A DNA stretch of 64,000 nucleotides from Desulfosporosinus sp. OT (GCF_000224515.1 NZ_AGAF01000026.1:1-64000); one strand, 5' to 3'; positions 52,840 through 62,561 are shown, counted from the stretch's first letter. Translations and numbers: made by a program. The notes: generated by a model not told the origin, from the sequence alone.

Positions 52840-53790
52840 TTAATAAAAGCATTCCCTTGTCTTGATGATATTATAAATCATATCATTGTATGGTACGTCT
52901 ATATTAAGCTTTCTACCTAATTTAATGATTACATGAGTGAGACTATCTATTTCTGTTTTATTTTTTCTCTCTATATCTTGAAGCGTAGAAGATCTGTGGT
53001 CATAAGTCGAGGGAATTAGTTTTTCATAAAATTCCTTTTTGTAGCTTTCGGCATTTTCCCAATAGGAACTATAGCCTGCTGCTATCATTACTTGAAATAT
53101 CTCATCAATGATTTTATTCATGATGTATGTTGAATAACTAGTTTCAGTTAGTTTCCCATAGTTTACATTAAAAATTGCACCCATTGGATTTAATGTACAA
53201 TTGTAAAGCATTTTAGCCCAGAGAGCCTTGCCAATTTCTTCAGTAACCTCGCAAGGTATTCCTCCATCATTAATTCCTTTGGCAAGAGGAAGGATACAAT
53301 CAAGACTATTTCCATACAAACTTCCGATCAGCATGGGTGCTGCATGTACTGTGACTTCACTTATGTTTAATTCCGGACGGGTAAATCCAGTAATAACACG
53401 TGCGGAGTAAATCTGTTGTTTATCAAAAAATTTCAGGAAGACCTCATCATTGCCAAAACCATTTTGGAATAAAACAATCTTGCCAGAAGCCTTTAAAATA
53501 TGTTTATTATGCCCTAATTCTTCAGCTATTTCTGCAGAAATCGTCGTCTTCGTGCAGACAAGAATGAAGTCATAATGTCCTTCTTCTATAGCCTGAAGCT
53601 TTTCATAGATCCTTACTTTTCCTGCAGGAATTACAACGCTTGGAAATAATCCTTTTCTCACAATTCCGTTTTTCTCTACGGCCTCTTTAGTTTTTCCTTT
53701 GGCGAAAAGTTCTAAGTCCCAGCCCACATCACTTAAGGAAGCGCCGATCGCAAGCCCTACTGCTCCTGAACCGATTAGAAGTGCTTTCAT
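52840..53790 (-). CDS. Ketopantoate reductase family protein (PanE/ApbA-like)
   Basis: About 316 aa. The Rossmann motif GSGAVGLAIGASLSDVG (about 7-23) is intact, and the C-terminal domain contains the lysine-bearing phrase GKALWAKMLYNCTLNPMGAIF typical of ApbA. Members reduce ketopantoate or related 2-keto acids with NADPH. The gene interrupts the purine island and may act on a 2-oxo compound, but pantothenate genes are absent, so the substrate is open. ATG 53790 is preferred over the upstream frame at 53835, which has no SD. Confidence 0.85.
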   Translation of the reverse strand: MKALLIGSGAVGLAIGASLSDVGWDLELFAKGKTKEAVEKNGIVRKGLFPSVVIPAGKVRIYEKLQAIEEGHYDFILVCTKTTISAEIAEELGHNKHILKASGKIVLFQNGFGNDEVFLKFFDKQQIYSARVITGFTRPELNISEVTVHAAPMLIGSLYGNSLDCILPLAKGINDGGIPCEVTEEIGKALWAKMLYNCTLNPMGAIFNVNYGKLTETSYSTYIMNKIIDEIFQVMIAAGYSSYWENAESYKKEFYEKLIPSTYDHRSSTLQDIERKNKTEIDSLTHVIIKLGRKLNIDVPYNDMIYNIIKTRECFY

Positions 53791-53996
53791 ACTATCTACC
53801 ACTCTTTTCAAAAAAATATTATGCGTTCTATACAAACATATCCTTAAATTAAATGAATGTAAACAAGCCTCCCCCGTTTCACCTACTTAATTTCTTTACC
53901 AGACCTATCAATCCCTCCTTACTCTCGCTGCATACCCGCAGTGAAATACATCGGATGACTAGGACCTGCAGGATAGACATATTGTATCAATAATTC

Positions 53997-54107
53997 TCAT
54001 GCCTCTTTATCTCCCTGACGCGCTTGTTTCACTAATTCCGCGACCTGTTCCCAAGCTAATCTTCTCTTTCGCTCTTTGCTACACCCTATAGATGATGCAT
54101 TTGCCAC
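53997..54107 (-). pseudogene. Possible truncated sigma-factor-like N-terminal fragment (36 codons)
   Basis: The minus-strand frame from GTG 54107 (SD GAAAGGA) reads WEQVAELVKQARQGDKEA near its end, then stops. The phrase LV.QARQGD.EA is the start of region 2 in many ECF or phage-type sigma factors. No further sigma sequence follows, so this is a fragment or a small protein of other nature. Confidence 0.3.
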
Positions 54108-54120
54108 GAAAGTTCCTTTC

Positions 54121-54159
54121 AAAAAAAATAGTGATGTTATCATCTTGATAATATCACTA
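54121..54159 (-). terminator. Terminator of the GGDEF/HD-GYP gene
   Basis: On the minus strand TAGTGATATTATCA and its complement form a stem with a short loop, followed by eight T (54121-54128). Confidence 0.8.
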
Positions 54160-54294
54160 ATACTTACCGAATATTATAAATAAATCTCCCTTTGCCGCTG
54201 TCCCTAAATCAAGCTGTACCACTTTGTCAATTTTCATCCACTAATTCCCTGAGCTTAGACAGAACTCCATCCCTTTTCATACGTAACACGAGAC

Positions 54295-56358
54295 TTAATT
54301 AATCAACTTAACAAACTCATCAACAAGCATGGGATCAAACTGTATTCCTTTGAATCTGACAATTTCCGCCAGAGCAGTTTCTTTAGACAGGGCTTTTCTA
54401 TAGGGTCGATTATTTGTCATAGCATCAAAAGTATCGACAATTGAAAGTATCCTGCTCTGTAACGGAATCTCCTCGCCCTTCAACTTGAAGGGATAACCAT
54501 TACCATCCCACCACTCATGATGCTTAAGGATCCAATCCGAAATATGAGCGAGGTTAGGCGAGGATTCGGCAATATGGTAACCGATTTCGGTGTGCCGATT
54601 CATTTCGATTTTTTCATCTTCAGTAAGCCTTCCGGGTTTAAACAGTATTCTATCAGGTATTCCAACCTTCCCGATATCATGGAATTGAGCAAAGAGACGC
54701 ATGTCCTCAATCTCATTTTTCGACATACCGATAGCTTCAGCCAACTTGCCCGATAATTCCTGCATCCTGTCGCCATGACCTTCGGTGATAAAATCGCGGA
54801 CTTCCAGCATCTTGGTAATAATATCAATATTTTTGCTCTTCTCACTCTGCCGATGATGTAGTTTTTCACGGTACATCATATTATCCGCCATCTTCAACAA
54901 TTCTCTTAAATCCTTTTGTTCACCATTCCCAACAGCATAACCCAGAGAAATGCTTAGGGGTATAATACTCTCATCAGAATTTATTTTATTAAGTAAATTC
55001 TCCATTTTAAGCCTTAGGTCTGACAGTTCATTAATAGCTGTATGTTTAATTAATACAGCAAACTCATCTCCACCAATCCTGGCAACGATAGCCTCTTGAC
55101 CAAAACACTCACCTAAAATATTTGCTGCTTTTTTTAAATAGTCATCACCGACAGCATGACCGAGAGCATCGTTGACCAATTTCAATCCGTCAATATCGCA
55201 AATGACAATACCAATTCCTATAGTAGCTTCATTACGGTATTTATTCAATTTATGTTCAAAATAGGTTCTGTTATAAAGACCTGTTGAAGCATCATGGATA
55301 CTCATGTTATAAAGTCTAATCTCGGATTCCTTACGGCGAGAAATATCTCTAACAACTGCCAGTACCTTATCCTCCCCACATAAAACAAGTCGCACTTCAA
55401 AAAAAGTCTCCTGGCATAATTTTTGAGAAGAGATCTCAAAGGTTTGGATTTCACCGGTCTCAAATAGTTTTTCTATGCCTTGTAAAACGCGCTCGGCATT
55501 ATGCTCCCCAACATAGGCCAAATTCTTGATATTCTTACCTAAAAAACCTGCCTGCAAACGAGAGGGAATAATAGTATTTTCTAAATAATTATCTATTATA
55601 CTTCCCTTACGATCCAATAAGAAAAACATATCAGGCATAACCTTTAAAAATGCGCTAAGTCTAGTTTCACTTTCTCTTAAGGCTTTTTCTGAATTTTTTC
55701 TATCAGTTATATCAACAAGTGTAATAATAACCTTAGACAACCTACCCGATTCATCGAACTCTGGTTCATTATCTCCCATGGTCCATCGAACACTACCGTT
55801 GTCAGGATTTCGGATCCCAATAATTTGTTCGCGTGAGGGTTTGTTTGTAGAAATCACTTTGATTAGCGGAAGTTCTTTCAGAGTTAATTTCTGACCATCC
55901 TCGTTTATGTAATGCTTAATAATCTCCTCAAGCGCTACTTTGGGAGGATGATCAATGAGGGATTGTTTCATGACAGATTGTTCTATGAGGGGTTCGTCCT
56001 GAAGGTTTATAGGGCTTGCCAATTCGAAAAACTTTCTATTGCTTACCAGCATCTCCCCTTCAGGAGAAAACACAGCTACACCCACATGCAGATTAACTAG
56101 AAGAGTTTCAATCTTTTCATCACTATCTTCAAGCTTATCAAATGTATCAGTAAGTTCAATGGTCTTGGTCTTTAGTTTCTTTTGAAGGCTTAAATATTGC
56201 ACAAACAAAATTACAGCTACGGATGCGGTCAGCAACAAAGCACTAAGTAATGTGAACTCGTTAACATTATGGTTAACAATGGCTTTCTGCGAGAATACAT
56301 AAAACAGGAATAGGGGTATCCAAAACAACTGAAATATATTTCGAATTGACTTAGTCAT
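54295..56358 (-). CDS. Membrane PAS-PAS-GGDEF-HD-GYP protein (c-di-GMP turnover)
   Basis: 687 aa. Two N-terminal membrane segments (about 8-25, 35-53) precede a coiled coil and two PAS-like domains (about 80-210 and 225-340). The GGDEF domain contains ARIGGDEFAV (about 440), so synthase activity is possible. The HD-GYP domain has QFHDIGKVGIPDRI and HHEWWDGNGYPFKLKG, so phosphodiesterase activity is also possible. Which dominates cannot be seen. It probably links a sensed signal to c-di-GMP. No partner is adjacent. Confidence 0.93.
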   Translation of the reverse strand: MTKSIRNIFQLFWIPLFLFYVFSQKAIVNHNVNEFTLLSALLLTASVAVILFVQYLSLQKKLKTKTIELTDTFDKLEDSDEKIETLLVNLHVGVAVFSPEGEMLVSNRKFFELASPINLQDEPLIEQSVMKQSLIDHPPKVALEEIIKHYINEDGQKLTLKELPLIKVISTNKPSREQIIGIRNPDNGSVRWTMGDNEPEFDESGRLSKVIITLVDITDRKNSEKALRESETRLSAFLKVMPDMFFLLDRKGSIIDNYLENTIIPSRLQAGFLGKNIKNLAYVGEHNAERVLQGIEKLFETGEIQTFEISSQKLCQETFFEVRLVLCGEDKVLAVVRDISRRKESEIRLYNMSIHDASTGLYNRTYFEHKLNKYRNEATIGIGIVICDIDGLKLVNDALGHAVGDDYLKKAANILGECFGQEAIVARIGGDEFAVLIKHTAINELSDLRLKMENLLNKINSDESIIPLSISLGYAVGNGEQKDLRELLKMADNMMYREKLHHRQSEKSKNIDIITKMLEVRDFITEGHGDRMQELSGKLAEAIGMSKNEIEDMRLFAQFHDIGKVGIPDRILFKPGRLTEDEKIEMNRHTEIGYHIAESSPNLAHISDWILKHHEWWDGNGYPFKLKGEEIPLQSRILSIVDTFDAMTNNRPYRKALSKETALAEIVRFKGIQFDPMLVDEFVKLIN

Positions 56359-56653
56359 ATTACCTCACCCCTCTAAATCTATAAAGAAATATGTTTCCTT
56401 TAATTCAAAATCCGTTGTTCACTTAACTACCTATTTGCTCGCACTTTATTCTAATATAATTCTACAATTTTCTATAAATTCCTTCAATTTTATATAAAAA
56501 ACACGGTGCTAAACTTTCACGTCGACCCTCTTTTCATAATTCAAAGGATCTCCAGCACTTCCACCTCTGTCTTGAAGAGATCAGAACATAAAGAAAACCC
56601 GGCTTCGCCGAGCCTTAGCGAAGGCGAAACCGTTGGTTGCACTTATGCAACAG
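56359..56653. other. Intergenic region upstream of the GGDEF/HD-GYP gene and dispersed repeat copy B
   Basis: About 295 bp. It has AT-rich sequence next to the GGDEF gene start, then a GC-rich palindromic segment near 56600-56635 (CGGCTTCGCCG, AGCGAAGGCG). No ORF with RBS was found. Confidence 0.4.
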
Positions 56654-56718
56654 ACGAAGACACTGTTTTCGCACGTCTTAGCCTTTTTGCAGTATGTACC
56701 GAAGTTATACTTTCTGAT
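56654..56718. repeat. Dispersed hairpin repeat, copy B
   Basis: CGAAGAC-ACT-GTTTTCG (56655-56671, one G-U pair), then CGCACGTCTTAGCC, TTTTTGCAGTATGTA and GAAGTTATACTTTCTGAT. Near-identical to copy C at 62449-62513, and related to copy A at 51100. Intergenic in all cases. Confidence 0.75.
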
Positions 56719-56728
56719 TAGTATAAAG

Positions 56729-56766
56729 AAAGGCAGCGGTTCATTTATGTGAACCGCTGCCTTTTT
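56729..56766. terminator. Bidirectional 15-bp terminator
   Basis: AAAGGCAGCGGTTCA and TGAACCGCTGCCTTT pair perfectly around TTTATG, with A- and T-runs on the two sides. It serves the 3' end of the PLP-enzyme gene at 56836 and may also stop plus-strand transcription. Confidence 0.85.
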
Positions 56767-56835
56767 ACAATATTTTCCCCGTTATTCTCCACTAAGCTTC
56801 AAGATTTCCCGATCATATTGGGAAAGGAAATCTGA

Positions 56836-58323
56836 TTATAATTTTTCCGCAATACCTGTTTTTTCATTGAACTCTTCAATCAGTTTATCCAGTTCAGGCC
56901 CCATCTGATGCAGCTTGCCCCAGTAATTGTCATAATCGTACCACTGGGCATTCAGTTCATCCAGATCATACTCTTGTTGTTCAATCCAAGTGTAGTACTT
57001 GAGATTATGAATGCGTTTTTTGCTCTGGTAAGTCAACTCTTCCATACTGTCTGTTCTAACGCCCAGAACATTGCGATTATGATCAATGGCAGCATTCAGA
57101 GTACTGTAAGCTTGGCCTCGTTCTTCTTTCATCTCTTGCAGTCTCGACTGATACATTTCTGCAGAATCCGTTAGGACAGTAATGACAATATCATCTTCCG
57201 TTAACTCATAGTATTTAGCGAATTTGATGCAGGATAAGATGTTGGCAGCCCCGGAAATCCCCACCCATGAAAGCTTAGTAATGACCTCTTCAGAGATTCC
57301 TTGTTCTCTCAGATAGTCCTGTCCAGCGGGTTCATTAAAGAGACGGAACATACCTAGGCTATCATTATCATCGATGGCGATGACCATATCTGTATTTTTC
57401 ACATTGTGAATCCAAGGGATATGTTTATCGCCGATTCCTTCAATTCTATGATCACCAAATCCATTGTTCAGTAAGGTTGGGCATTGTAAGGCTTCACCCA
57501 CAGCAATTTTAGCTTTGGGGAATTGATCTTTCAAATAGTCAGCACTTCCGAGGGTACCAGCGGAACCTGAGGTTAAACATACCCCTGCCAGTCGGCCATT
57601 GGCACCAGCTTCGGCTTTAATAATATCATGCATCGCATTACCCGTGACTTCGTAATGCCACAAATGATTACCTAGTTCCCCAAACTGATTAAAGATCACC
57701 ACATTGTCGCGAGTTCGGCGTAGTTCCCAGGTTTTATCATAAATCTCTTTCACATTACTTTCACAGCCAGGCGTTGCAATTATTTCTCCGGCGACGGTCT
57801 TCAGCCATTCAAAACGCTCTCGACTCATATTCTCCGGTAAAATAGCAATTGATTTACAGCCTAATAAGGCCGAATTATACGCTCCACCACGGCAGTAGTT
57901 ACCGGTTGAAGGCCAAACGGCTTCATGATATTTCGGATCAAATTGCCCCGTCACTAAACGAGGAACTAAGCAGGCAAAACTCGCTCCAACCTTATGAGCC
58001 CCAGTTGGGAAATACTTACCGGCCATAGCAATAATTCTAGCCTTAACCCCTGAAATTTCAGGAGGAATTTCAACATAGTTAGGTAAGGCATTGAATAATC
58101 CGCCTTCTTTAACCGGTTGGTTTCGCCAAGATATTCTAAACAAGTTAATTGGGTCTACGTCCCATAAACCAGTCGTCTTTAATTTTTCTTTAATTTTGGC
58201 AGGAATCTTATCAGGATCTTTCATCTGAGCCATGGTTGGAATAACTACGTTTCTTTCTTTAACGCTCTGCACAGTTTTTTTAAGCTGCTCTTCATTAATG
58301 GTTAAATTAATCAAGTTACTCAT
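56836..58323 (-). CDS. PLP-dependent enzyme, cysteine synthase/TrpB-like, purine-island associated
   Basis: 495 aa, longer than normal cysteine synthase. The PLP Lys region is YFPTGAHKVGASFACLV (about 104-120), the phosphate-binding loop is LTSGSAGTLGSADYL, and TGNYCRGGAYNSALLG follows the family substrate loop. I cannot name its reaction. It is the last gene of the xanthine permease - SsnA - ThrC-like operon, so an amino acid formed from the purine ring is a likely substrate. Confidence 0.82.
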   Translation of the reverse strand: MSNLINLTINEEQLKKTVQSVKERNVVIPTMAQMKDPDKIPAKIKEKLKTTGLWDVDPINLFRISWRNQPVKEGGLFNALPNYVEIPPEISGVKARIIAMAGKYFPTGAHKVGASFACLVPRLVTGQFDPKYHEAVWPSTGNYCRGGAYNSALLGCKSIAILPENMSRERFEWLKTVAGEIIATPGCESNVKEIYDKTWELRRTRDNVVIFNQFGELGNHLWHYEVTGNAMHDIIKAEAGANGRLAGVCLTSGSAGTLGSADYLKDQFPKAKIAVGEALQCPTLLNNGFGDHRIEGIGDKHIPWIHNVKNTDMVIAIDDNDSLGMFRLFNEPAGQDYLREQGISEEVITKLSWVGISGAANILSCIKFAKYYELTEDDIVITVLTDSAEMYQSRLQEMKEERGQAYSTLNAAIDHNRNVLGVRTDSMEELTYQSKKRIHNLKYYTWIEQQEYDLDELNAQWYDYDNYWGKLHQMGPELDKLIEEFNEKTGIAEKL

Positions 58324-58395
58324 TCAAGCTACCCCCGTCTTCGTAGTTCGTATTTCGTCTTTCGCAGTTCCAAATCCGTAGTTCTCTGTTCCCCG

Positions 58396-58425
58396 GTAGG
58401 GGGCAATTCACGAATTGCCCCCTAC
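58396..58425. repeat. Perfect 14-bp inverted repeat in the PLP-enzyme leader
   Basis: GTAGGGGGCAATTC and GAATTGCCCCCTAC separated by AC only. It lies in a 204-bp gap between two genes of one operon, within a tract rich in GTAGTTC repeats (58330-58480). No T-run on the minus strand, so it is not a standard terminator. Confidence 0.75.
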
Positions 58426-58526
58426 GTAGTTCCAAGTCACCTATACTTTTCAAATTTGTCGTTCGTAGTTCCCTAATAATAGCACCCCTAACATCAAATC
58501 CAACGTTAATCTCTTCGTCGCGTTCG

Positions 58527-59786
58527 TCACATCTCGTTCGAACCACGATCAACGCCTTCCAATCTCACTATAAGCTCGTTAAGCGAGGGCTCTACTTTAA
58601 TAGGTTCACCAGCAGCAGCGATGGCATTTTTGACGTCTTTTAAACCATTTCCGGTCACAATAGCTACTACTTTTTCGTCTGCTCCAATAATTCCTTTTTC
58701 CACCATTAATTTAAGCCCTGCCATACCCGTTACACCGGCTGGTTCACCGAAAATGCCACTTGTTCTGCCCAATTGGCGCATGGCCTCTAAGATGGCTTCA
58801 TCCGGTACAGCCATCATCAACCCATTCGACTCCCGGACGGCCCGCAAGGCCTTATCTGGATTACGCGGCACGCCGACTGCAATGCTATCCGCTAACGTGT
58901 TCTCTTCAGCAGGACGCCAGGGACGATCTTCCAGGAAAGCATCAACCAGTGGACTGCATCCTGTGGACTGGACACCTAAGACTTTGGGCAAACGATCGAT
59001 CCACCCAGCCAAGTAGAGATCCTTGAAGCCTTTCCAAACCCCAGCAATTGTGCACCCATCACCGACGGAAAGAGCCACCCAATCAGGCACTTCCCAATTC
59101 AATTGCTCGGCAATTTCCAAGGCAACGGTCTTCTTCCCTTCGACCAAGTAAGGGTTAATCGCAGCGTTTCGATTATACCAGCCCCAGCGCTCAATAGCCT
59201 CTGCAGAAAGTCTGAAGGCATCTTCATAGGACCCTTGGACACTGATAACCGTTGCGCCAAAGATCAGCAATTGGGCGATCTTCCCCTGGGGAGCTCGACT
59301 CGGAACAAAAATAACACTCTTTAAGCCCATTGCAGCAGCGCTTCCAGCCAAGGATGAGGCTGCATTACCCGTTGAAGAACAAGCAACCGTCGGGGCCTTT
59401 TCCTCAACTGCCTTAACCACTGCAATAATCGAGGCCCGATCTTTCAGAGAAGCTGTTGGATTTTGTCCGTCGTCTTTGACATAAAGGTTACTCATTCCTA
59501 AGCTCTTGGCCAAACCCGGCGGTTTATAAAGCGGACTCCAGCCCACTCTAAGATGAGGGCGAGGAGACTCTGGGTGAATCGGAAGAAAAGGCAAATAACG
59601 AAAGATTGAAAAGTCTTTGGATTGGGTGAGTTGCTCACGCGACGTCATTCTATTAATCTCTTGATAATCATATTCGACATCCATAATGCCGCCTTTTGAG
59701 CCACAAGATGGACAAGTATACGTCCCCGCTGCGGCAGGAAATTCCTTATTACATTCAATACAACGTAGTCCCAACACATTCTTCAA
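58527..59786 (-). CDS. thrC: Threonine synthase-like PLP enzyme
   Basis: About 419 aa. An N-terminal zinc ribbon (CIECNKEF...TCPSCGS) is followed by the PLP region KDDGQNPTASLKDRASI (Lys in SLKDR), and the GDGCTIAGVWKGF loop. The family converts O-phosphohomoserine to threonine, but a dedicated place in a purine island suggests another beta- or gamma-elimination or replacement. TTG 59786 lies 6 nt after GAGGTGA; the GTG at 59795 would be inside the SD. Neighbours: SsnA 10 nt upstream. Confidence 0.85.
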   Translation of the reverse strand: MKNVLGLRCIECNKEFPAAAGTYTCPSCGSKGGIMDVEYDYQEINRMTSREQLTQSKDFSIFRYLPFLPIHPESPRPHLRVGWSPLYKPPGLAKSLGMSNLYVKDDGQNPTASLKDRASIIAVVKAVEEKAPTVACSSTGNAASSLAGSAAAMGLKSVIFVPSRAPQGKIAQLLIFGATVISVQGSYEDAFRLSAEAIERWGWYNRNAAINPYLVEGKKTVALEIAEQLNWEVPDWVALSVGDGCTIAGVWKGFKDLYLAGWIDRLPKVLGVQSTGCSPLVDAFLEDRPWRPAEENTLADSIAVGVPRNPDKALRAVRESNGLMMAVPDEAILEAMRQLGRTSGIFGEPAGVTGMAGLKLMVEKGIIGADEKVVAIVTGNGLKDVKNAIAAAGEPIKVEPSLNELIVRLEGVDRGSNEM

Positions 59787-59796
59787 TGAAATCACC

Positions 59797-61125
59797 TCAA
59801 ATTCTATTCCAGACGCCTTGTGCTAATTCACGTGAACGTTCCCCGATGGCTACTTCATCAATGTCGATGAGTTTTCTGTCCAGCATGCGTACTCGCCCAT
59901 TGATCACCGTCGTTTCCACCGACCGTCCAGAGACCCCAAAAAGCAAATGTCCTGTCCAATTGTTGGAATTCAGCGGAGTTGGCGGTACATAATCCACGAC
60001 AATAACATCTGCCCAAGCTCCGGCGACTAATTCCCCAAATTTCCCGCCAAAGAGTTCCGACGCAATCTCAGGGTTATTCCCATAAAGCATCTGGGGAACT
60101 TCGCCCCACGCTACACTGGGATCAGCAGCCGCATGCTTATGAAGTACATTTGCTACTTTAGCACTCTCAAACATATCACAGGTATAGCCATCCGTTCCCA
60201 GCCCAACCTTAACTCCTTGACTCATCATTTTAAGAACGGGTGTTACGCCCACAGCATTTCCCATATTTGACTCCGGATTATGCACAACTTGAGTTTGCGA
60301 AGCCTTGAGCAGATCGATTTCATGATCATCAATATGCACACAGTGCACGGCAATGGTTTTCGGTCCTAGAATCTTGAATTTTTCCAGCCGTTCAACCACC
60401 CGCATGCCGTGTTTGCTAACACAGTCTTGAACATCTTCGACTCCTTCAGCAACATGGACGTGAAATCCCGCCCTTTTACTTTTGGCAGCCTCACTGCACG
60501 CTGCCAAGGTTTGATCGGATAAAGTTAACGAAGCGTGAAGCCCGAACATCCCTGCGACCATGGGATCAGGGTTAGCCTGACACGCTGCGATAAAGTCAAC
60601 ATTTTCTTGAATACCCTCTTGGGCAATCTTCTCGCCATCCCGATCTGAGACCTCGTAGCAAAAAGCAGCACGGACTCCGATTTCCTTGGCAGCCTTGGCG
60701 AGAGTCGATAAGCTTCCGGCAATAGCCATAGGGCTGGCATGATGGTCAATAATCGTTGTCGTCCCCGTTTTGATGCATTCAATTAATGGAGTTAAACCAC
60801 TAAGATAAACATCATCAAGGGTCAATAATTTATCGAGTTTCCACCAGAGTCCTTCCAGTATATCTCCAAAGCTTTTGGGCGGCTTGCTTTTAGAATCCAT
60901 TCCTCGGGCGAAGGTACTGTAGAGATGCATATGGGTATTGATCATCCCCGGCATAATCAGCTTGCCATGAGCATCGATAAACTCCGCCTCTGGAAACCGC
61001 GCCTGCAAATCTTGAGTTGAACCGATTTCTTGAATCTTATGATCTTGGATTAGGACGCCACCTTGTGGAATAACCTGATTACTTTTACCCAGGGTCAAAA
61101 CGATACCATTTCCTATTAGAAGCAT
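59797..61125 (-). CDS. ssnA: SsnA-like amidohydrolase
   Basis: 442 aa. Metal motifs: MPGMINTHMHLYSTFARGM (HxH about 62-66), FHVHVAEG (about 221), AVHCVHIDDHE (about 251) and GLGTDGYTCDMFE (Asp about 310). The phrase STFARGM is the SsnA pattern. It deaminates or opens a purine-derived ring; in urate-degrading anaerobes SsnA is part of the set. Next to the PreA-like gene (75 nt). Confidence 0.92.
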   Translation of the reverse strand: MLLIGNGIVLTLGKSNQVIPQGGVLIQDHKIQEIGSTQDLQARFPEAEFIDAHGKLIMPGMINTHMHLYSTFARGMDSKSKPPKSFGDILEGLWWKLDKLLTLDDVYLSGLTPLIECIKTGTTTIIDHHASPMAIAGSLSTLAKAAKEIGVRAAFCYEVSDRDGEKIAQEGIQENVDFIAACQANPDPMVAGMFGLHASLTLSDQTLAACSEAAKSKRAGFHVHVAEGVEDVQDCVSKHGMRVVERLEKFKILGPKTIAVHCVHIDDHEIDLLKASQTQVVHNPESNMGNAVGVTPVLKMMSQGVKVGLGTDGYTCDMFESAKVANVLHKHAAADPSVAWGEVPQMLYGNNPEIASELFGGKFGELVAGAWADVIVVDYVPPTPLNSNNWTGHLLFGVSGRSVETTVINGRVRMLDRKLIDIDEVAIGERSRELAQGVWNRI

Positions 61126-61200
61126 CTTTTACTCATCCTCTCTGTTTGAAAAACTTTTTCTTAATCATACCCTAAGTAGTATCACCTAATGCACCCGTTC

Positions 61201-62385
61201 TCAAGTTGGTCGGACTAAAACTATGGCCTTTAAGGAGCACATCGCCCGGCATAGACCACACCCAATGCACCGGCTCATAGTTACTTGAGGCAATTCTTCC
61301 GCCATAGAAATCGCATCATTTCCGCCAGATCGACATGCTGTGGAACATATTCCACAACCATCACAGACTTCTTTCCTAATATGTGCCACGAATTGGATGC
61401 CCCTCGGAAGCTGGGAGTGTTCAACTAAATACGGCAAGGACCGTCCGATGACATCCGTCAAACTCTGGAAACCCATTTCCTTCATCCAGCCTGCTAAACC
61501 TTGAGTAAGGTCCTTGATGATTCCTATGCCGAAACGCAAAACAGCCGTACAAAGTTGCAAGGTACTGGCCCCAAGAAGCAGGAATTCAGCACCATCTTGC
61601 CATGTAGTGATCCCACCACTAGAAGCTATATCCAGATTTACTTTTTGCGCGATCTCAGCTGTACAACGCAAAGCAATCGGTTTCAAGGCCGGCCCGGAGA
61701 GTCCTCCATACGTTGATAACCCTGCCACATTGGGATAAGGAATCAAGGTCGAGAGGTTAACACCCGTAATGCTCTTTATCGTATTTATAGCACACACGCC
61801 ATCCGCACCACTGCGTTCTACCGCCGCTGCCGTAGCTATTATATCGGAATCTTGGGCCGATAATTTAATGACCACAGGAACATCGCCAGTTACTTCTTTA
61901 ACCCAACGAGCGATTTGCTCAGTTCCGACGGGTTCTTGAACCATAGAACATAAACTCCACTCAGCTCCATGCGGACACCAAATACTGCATTCAATAATAT
62001 CTGCGCCCGCATCAACAAAGCGCTTCGCTAGCGATTGCCAATCTTCCCGCGTGCTCGCCATAATACTAGGAATCACAACTTTATTGGGAAAACGCTTTTT
62101 TAAGGCAATTACAATATGTTCAACATCCTCGACCGAATGTTCAGAAACGAGATCTATGTTTTGCAGACCTATAAAAGAGTCTCCCTGTTCAATACGCATG
62201 ACTAAAGGGAAAACACGACTAACGATACTGGAATCTACGGCAATGGTCTTTAATACTGCCCCAGCCCACCCAGCTTCGAAAGCCTGGATCAAAAGATCGA
62301 GATTATCAGTGCTGGGCGAAGGAGCTAAGACAAAGGGGTTCTCTAATCTTAATCCGCAAAACTTAACGGATAAATCGACGTTCAT
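61201..62385 (-). CDS. PreA-like dihydropyrimidine dehydrogenase with 2[4Fe-4S] tail
   Basis: 394 aa. A dihydroorotate dehydrogenase-type FMN barrel (about 1-310) has the active-site loop IIECSIWCPHGAEW (Cys near 148, in place of NLSCPHG in PreA) and SSGGITTWQDGAEFLLLGAS. Two C-terminal clusters are CDGCGICSTACR and CIGCGLCRAMC. It reduces a C=C bond in a pyrimidine- or imidazole-like ring with electrons through the clusters. E. coli has YgfK at this place in the pathway; here a PreA-like protein occurs instead. Confidence 0.87.
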   Translation of the reverse strand: MNVDLSVKFCGLRLENPFVLAPSPSTDNLDLLIQAFEAGWAGAVLKTIAVDSSIVSRVFPLVMRIEQGDSFIGLQNIDLVSEHSVEDVEHIVIALKKRFPNKVVIPSIMASTREDWQSLAKRFVDAGADIIECSIWCPHGAEWSLCSMVQEPVGTEQIARWVKEVTGDVPVVIKLSAQDSDIIATAAAVERSGADGVCAINTIKSITGVNLSTLIPYPNVAGLSTYGGLSGPALKPIALRCTAEIAQKVNLDIASSGGITTWQDGAEFLLLGASTLQLCTAVLRFGIGIIKDLTQGLAGWMKEMGFQSLTDVIGRSLPYLVEHSQLPRGIQFVAHIRKEVCDGCGICSTACRSGGNDAISMAEELPQVTMSRCIGCGLCRAMCSLKAIVLVRPT

Positions 62386-62448
62386 CTCCTAAAACCCCTT
62401 CGACATCAGGATTTTAAAATAAAGAAAACTTGGCTGGCGCCCACACAC

Positions 62449-62513
62449 ACGAAGACACTGTCTTCGCACGTATTAGCCTTCTTGCAGTATGTAACGAAGT
62501 TATACTTTCTGAT
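62449..62513. repeat. Dispersed hairpin repeat, copy C
   Basis: CGAAGAC-ACT-GTCTTCG (62450-62466, fully paired), then CGCACGTATTAGCC, TTCTTGCAGTATGTA and GAAGTTATACTTTCTGAT. Compared with copy A, an A-U pair is replaced by G-C in the stem, and in copy B by G-U. It lies between the permease and the PreA-like gene. Confidence 0.8.
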
Positions 62514-62526
62514 AAGTGCCAGGAAA

Positions 62527-62554
62527 GGGTGGAAAAGGAGTCTCTTTCCCACCC
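62527..62554 (-). terminator. Stem-loop after the permease gene
   Basis: GGGTGGAAAAG and CTTTCCCACCC pair with one mismatch across GAGTCT. A short T-run follows on the minus strand, so it is a weak terminator or an RNA 3' end. Confidence 0.55.
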
Positions 62555-62561
62555 AAGCTAA

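Noticed and set aside
58316..58552. 78-codon minus-strand ORF between the PLP genes
   Set aside because: It spans the perfect hairpin and repeated GTAGTTC tract and overlaps both neighbours; composition is repeat-driven.
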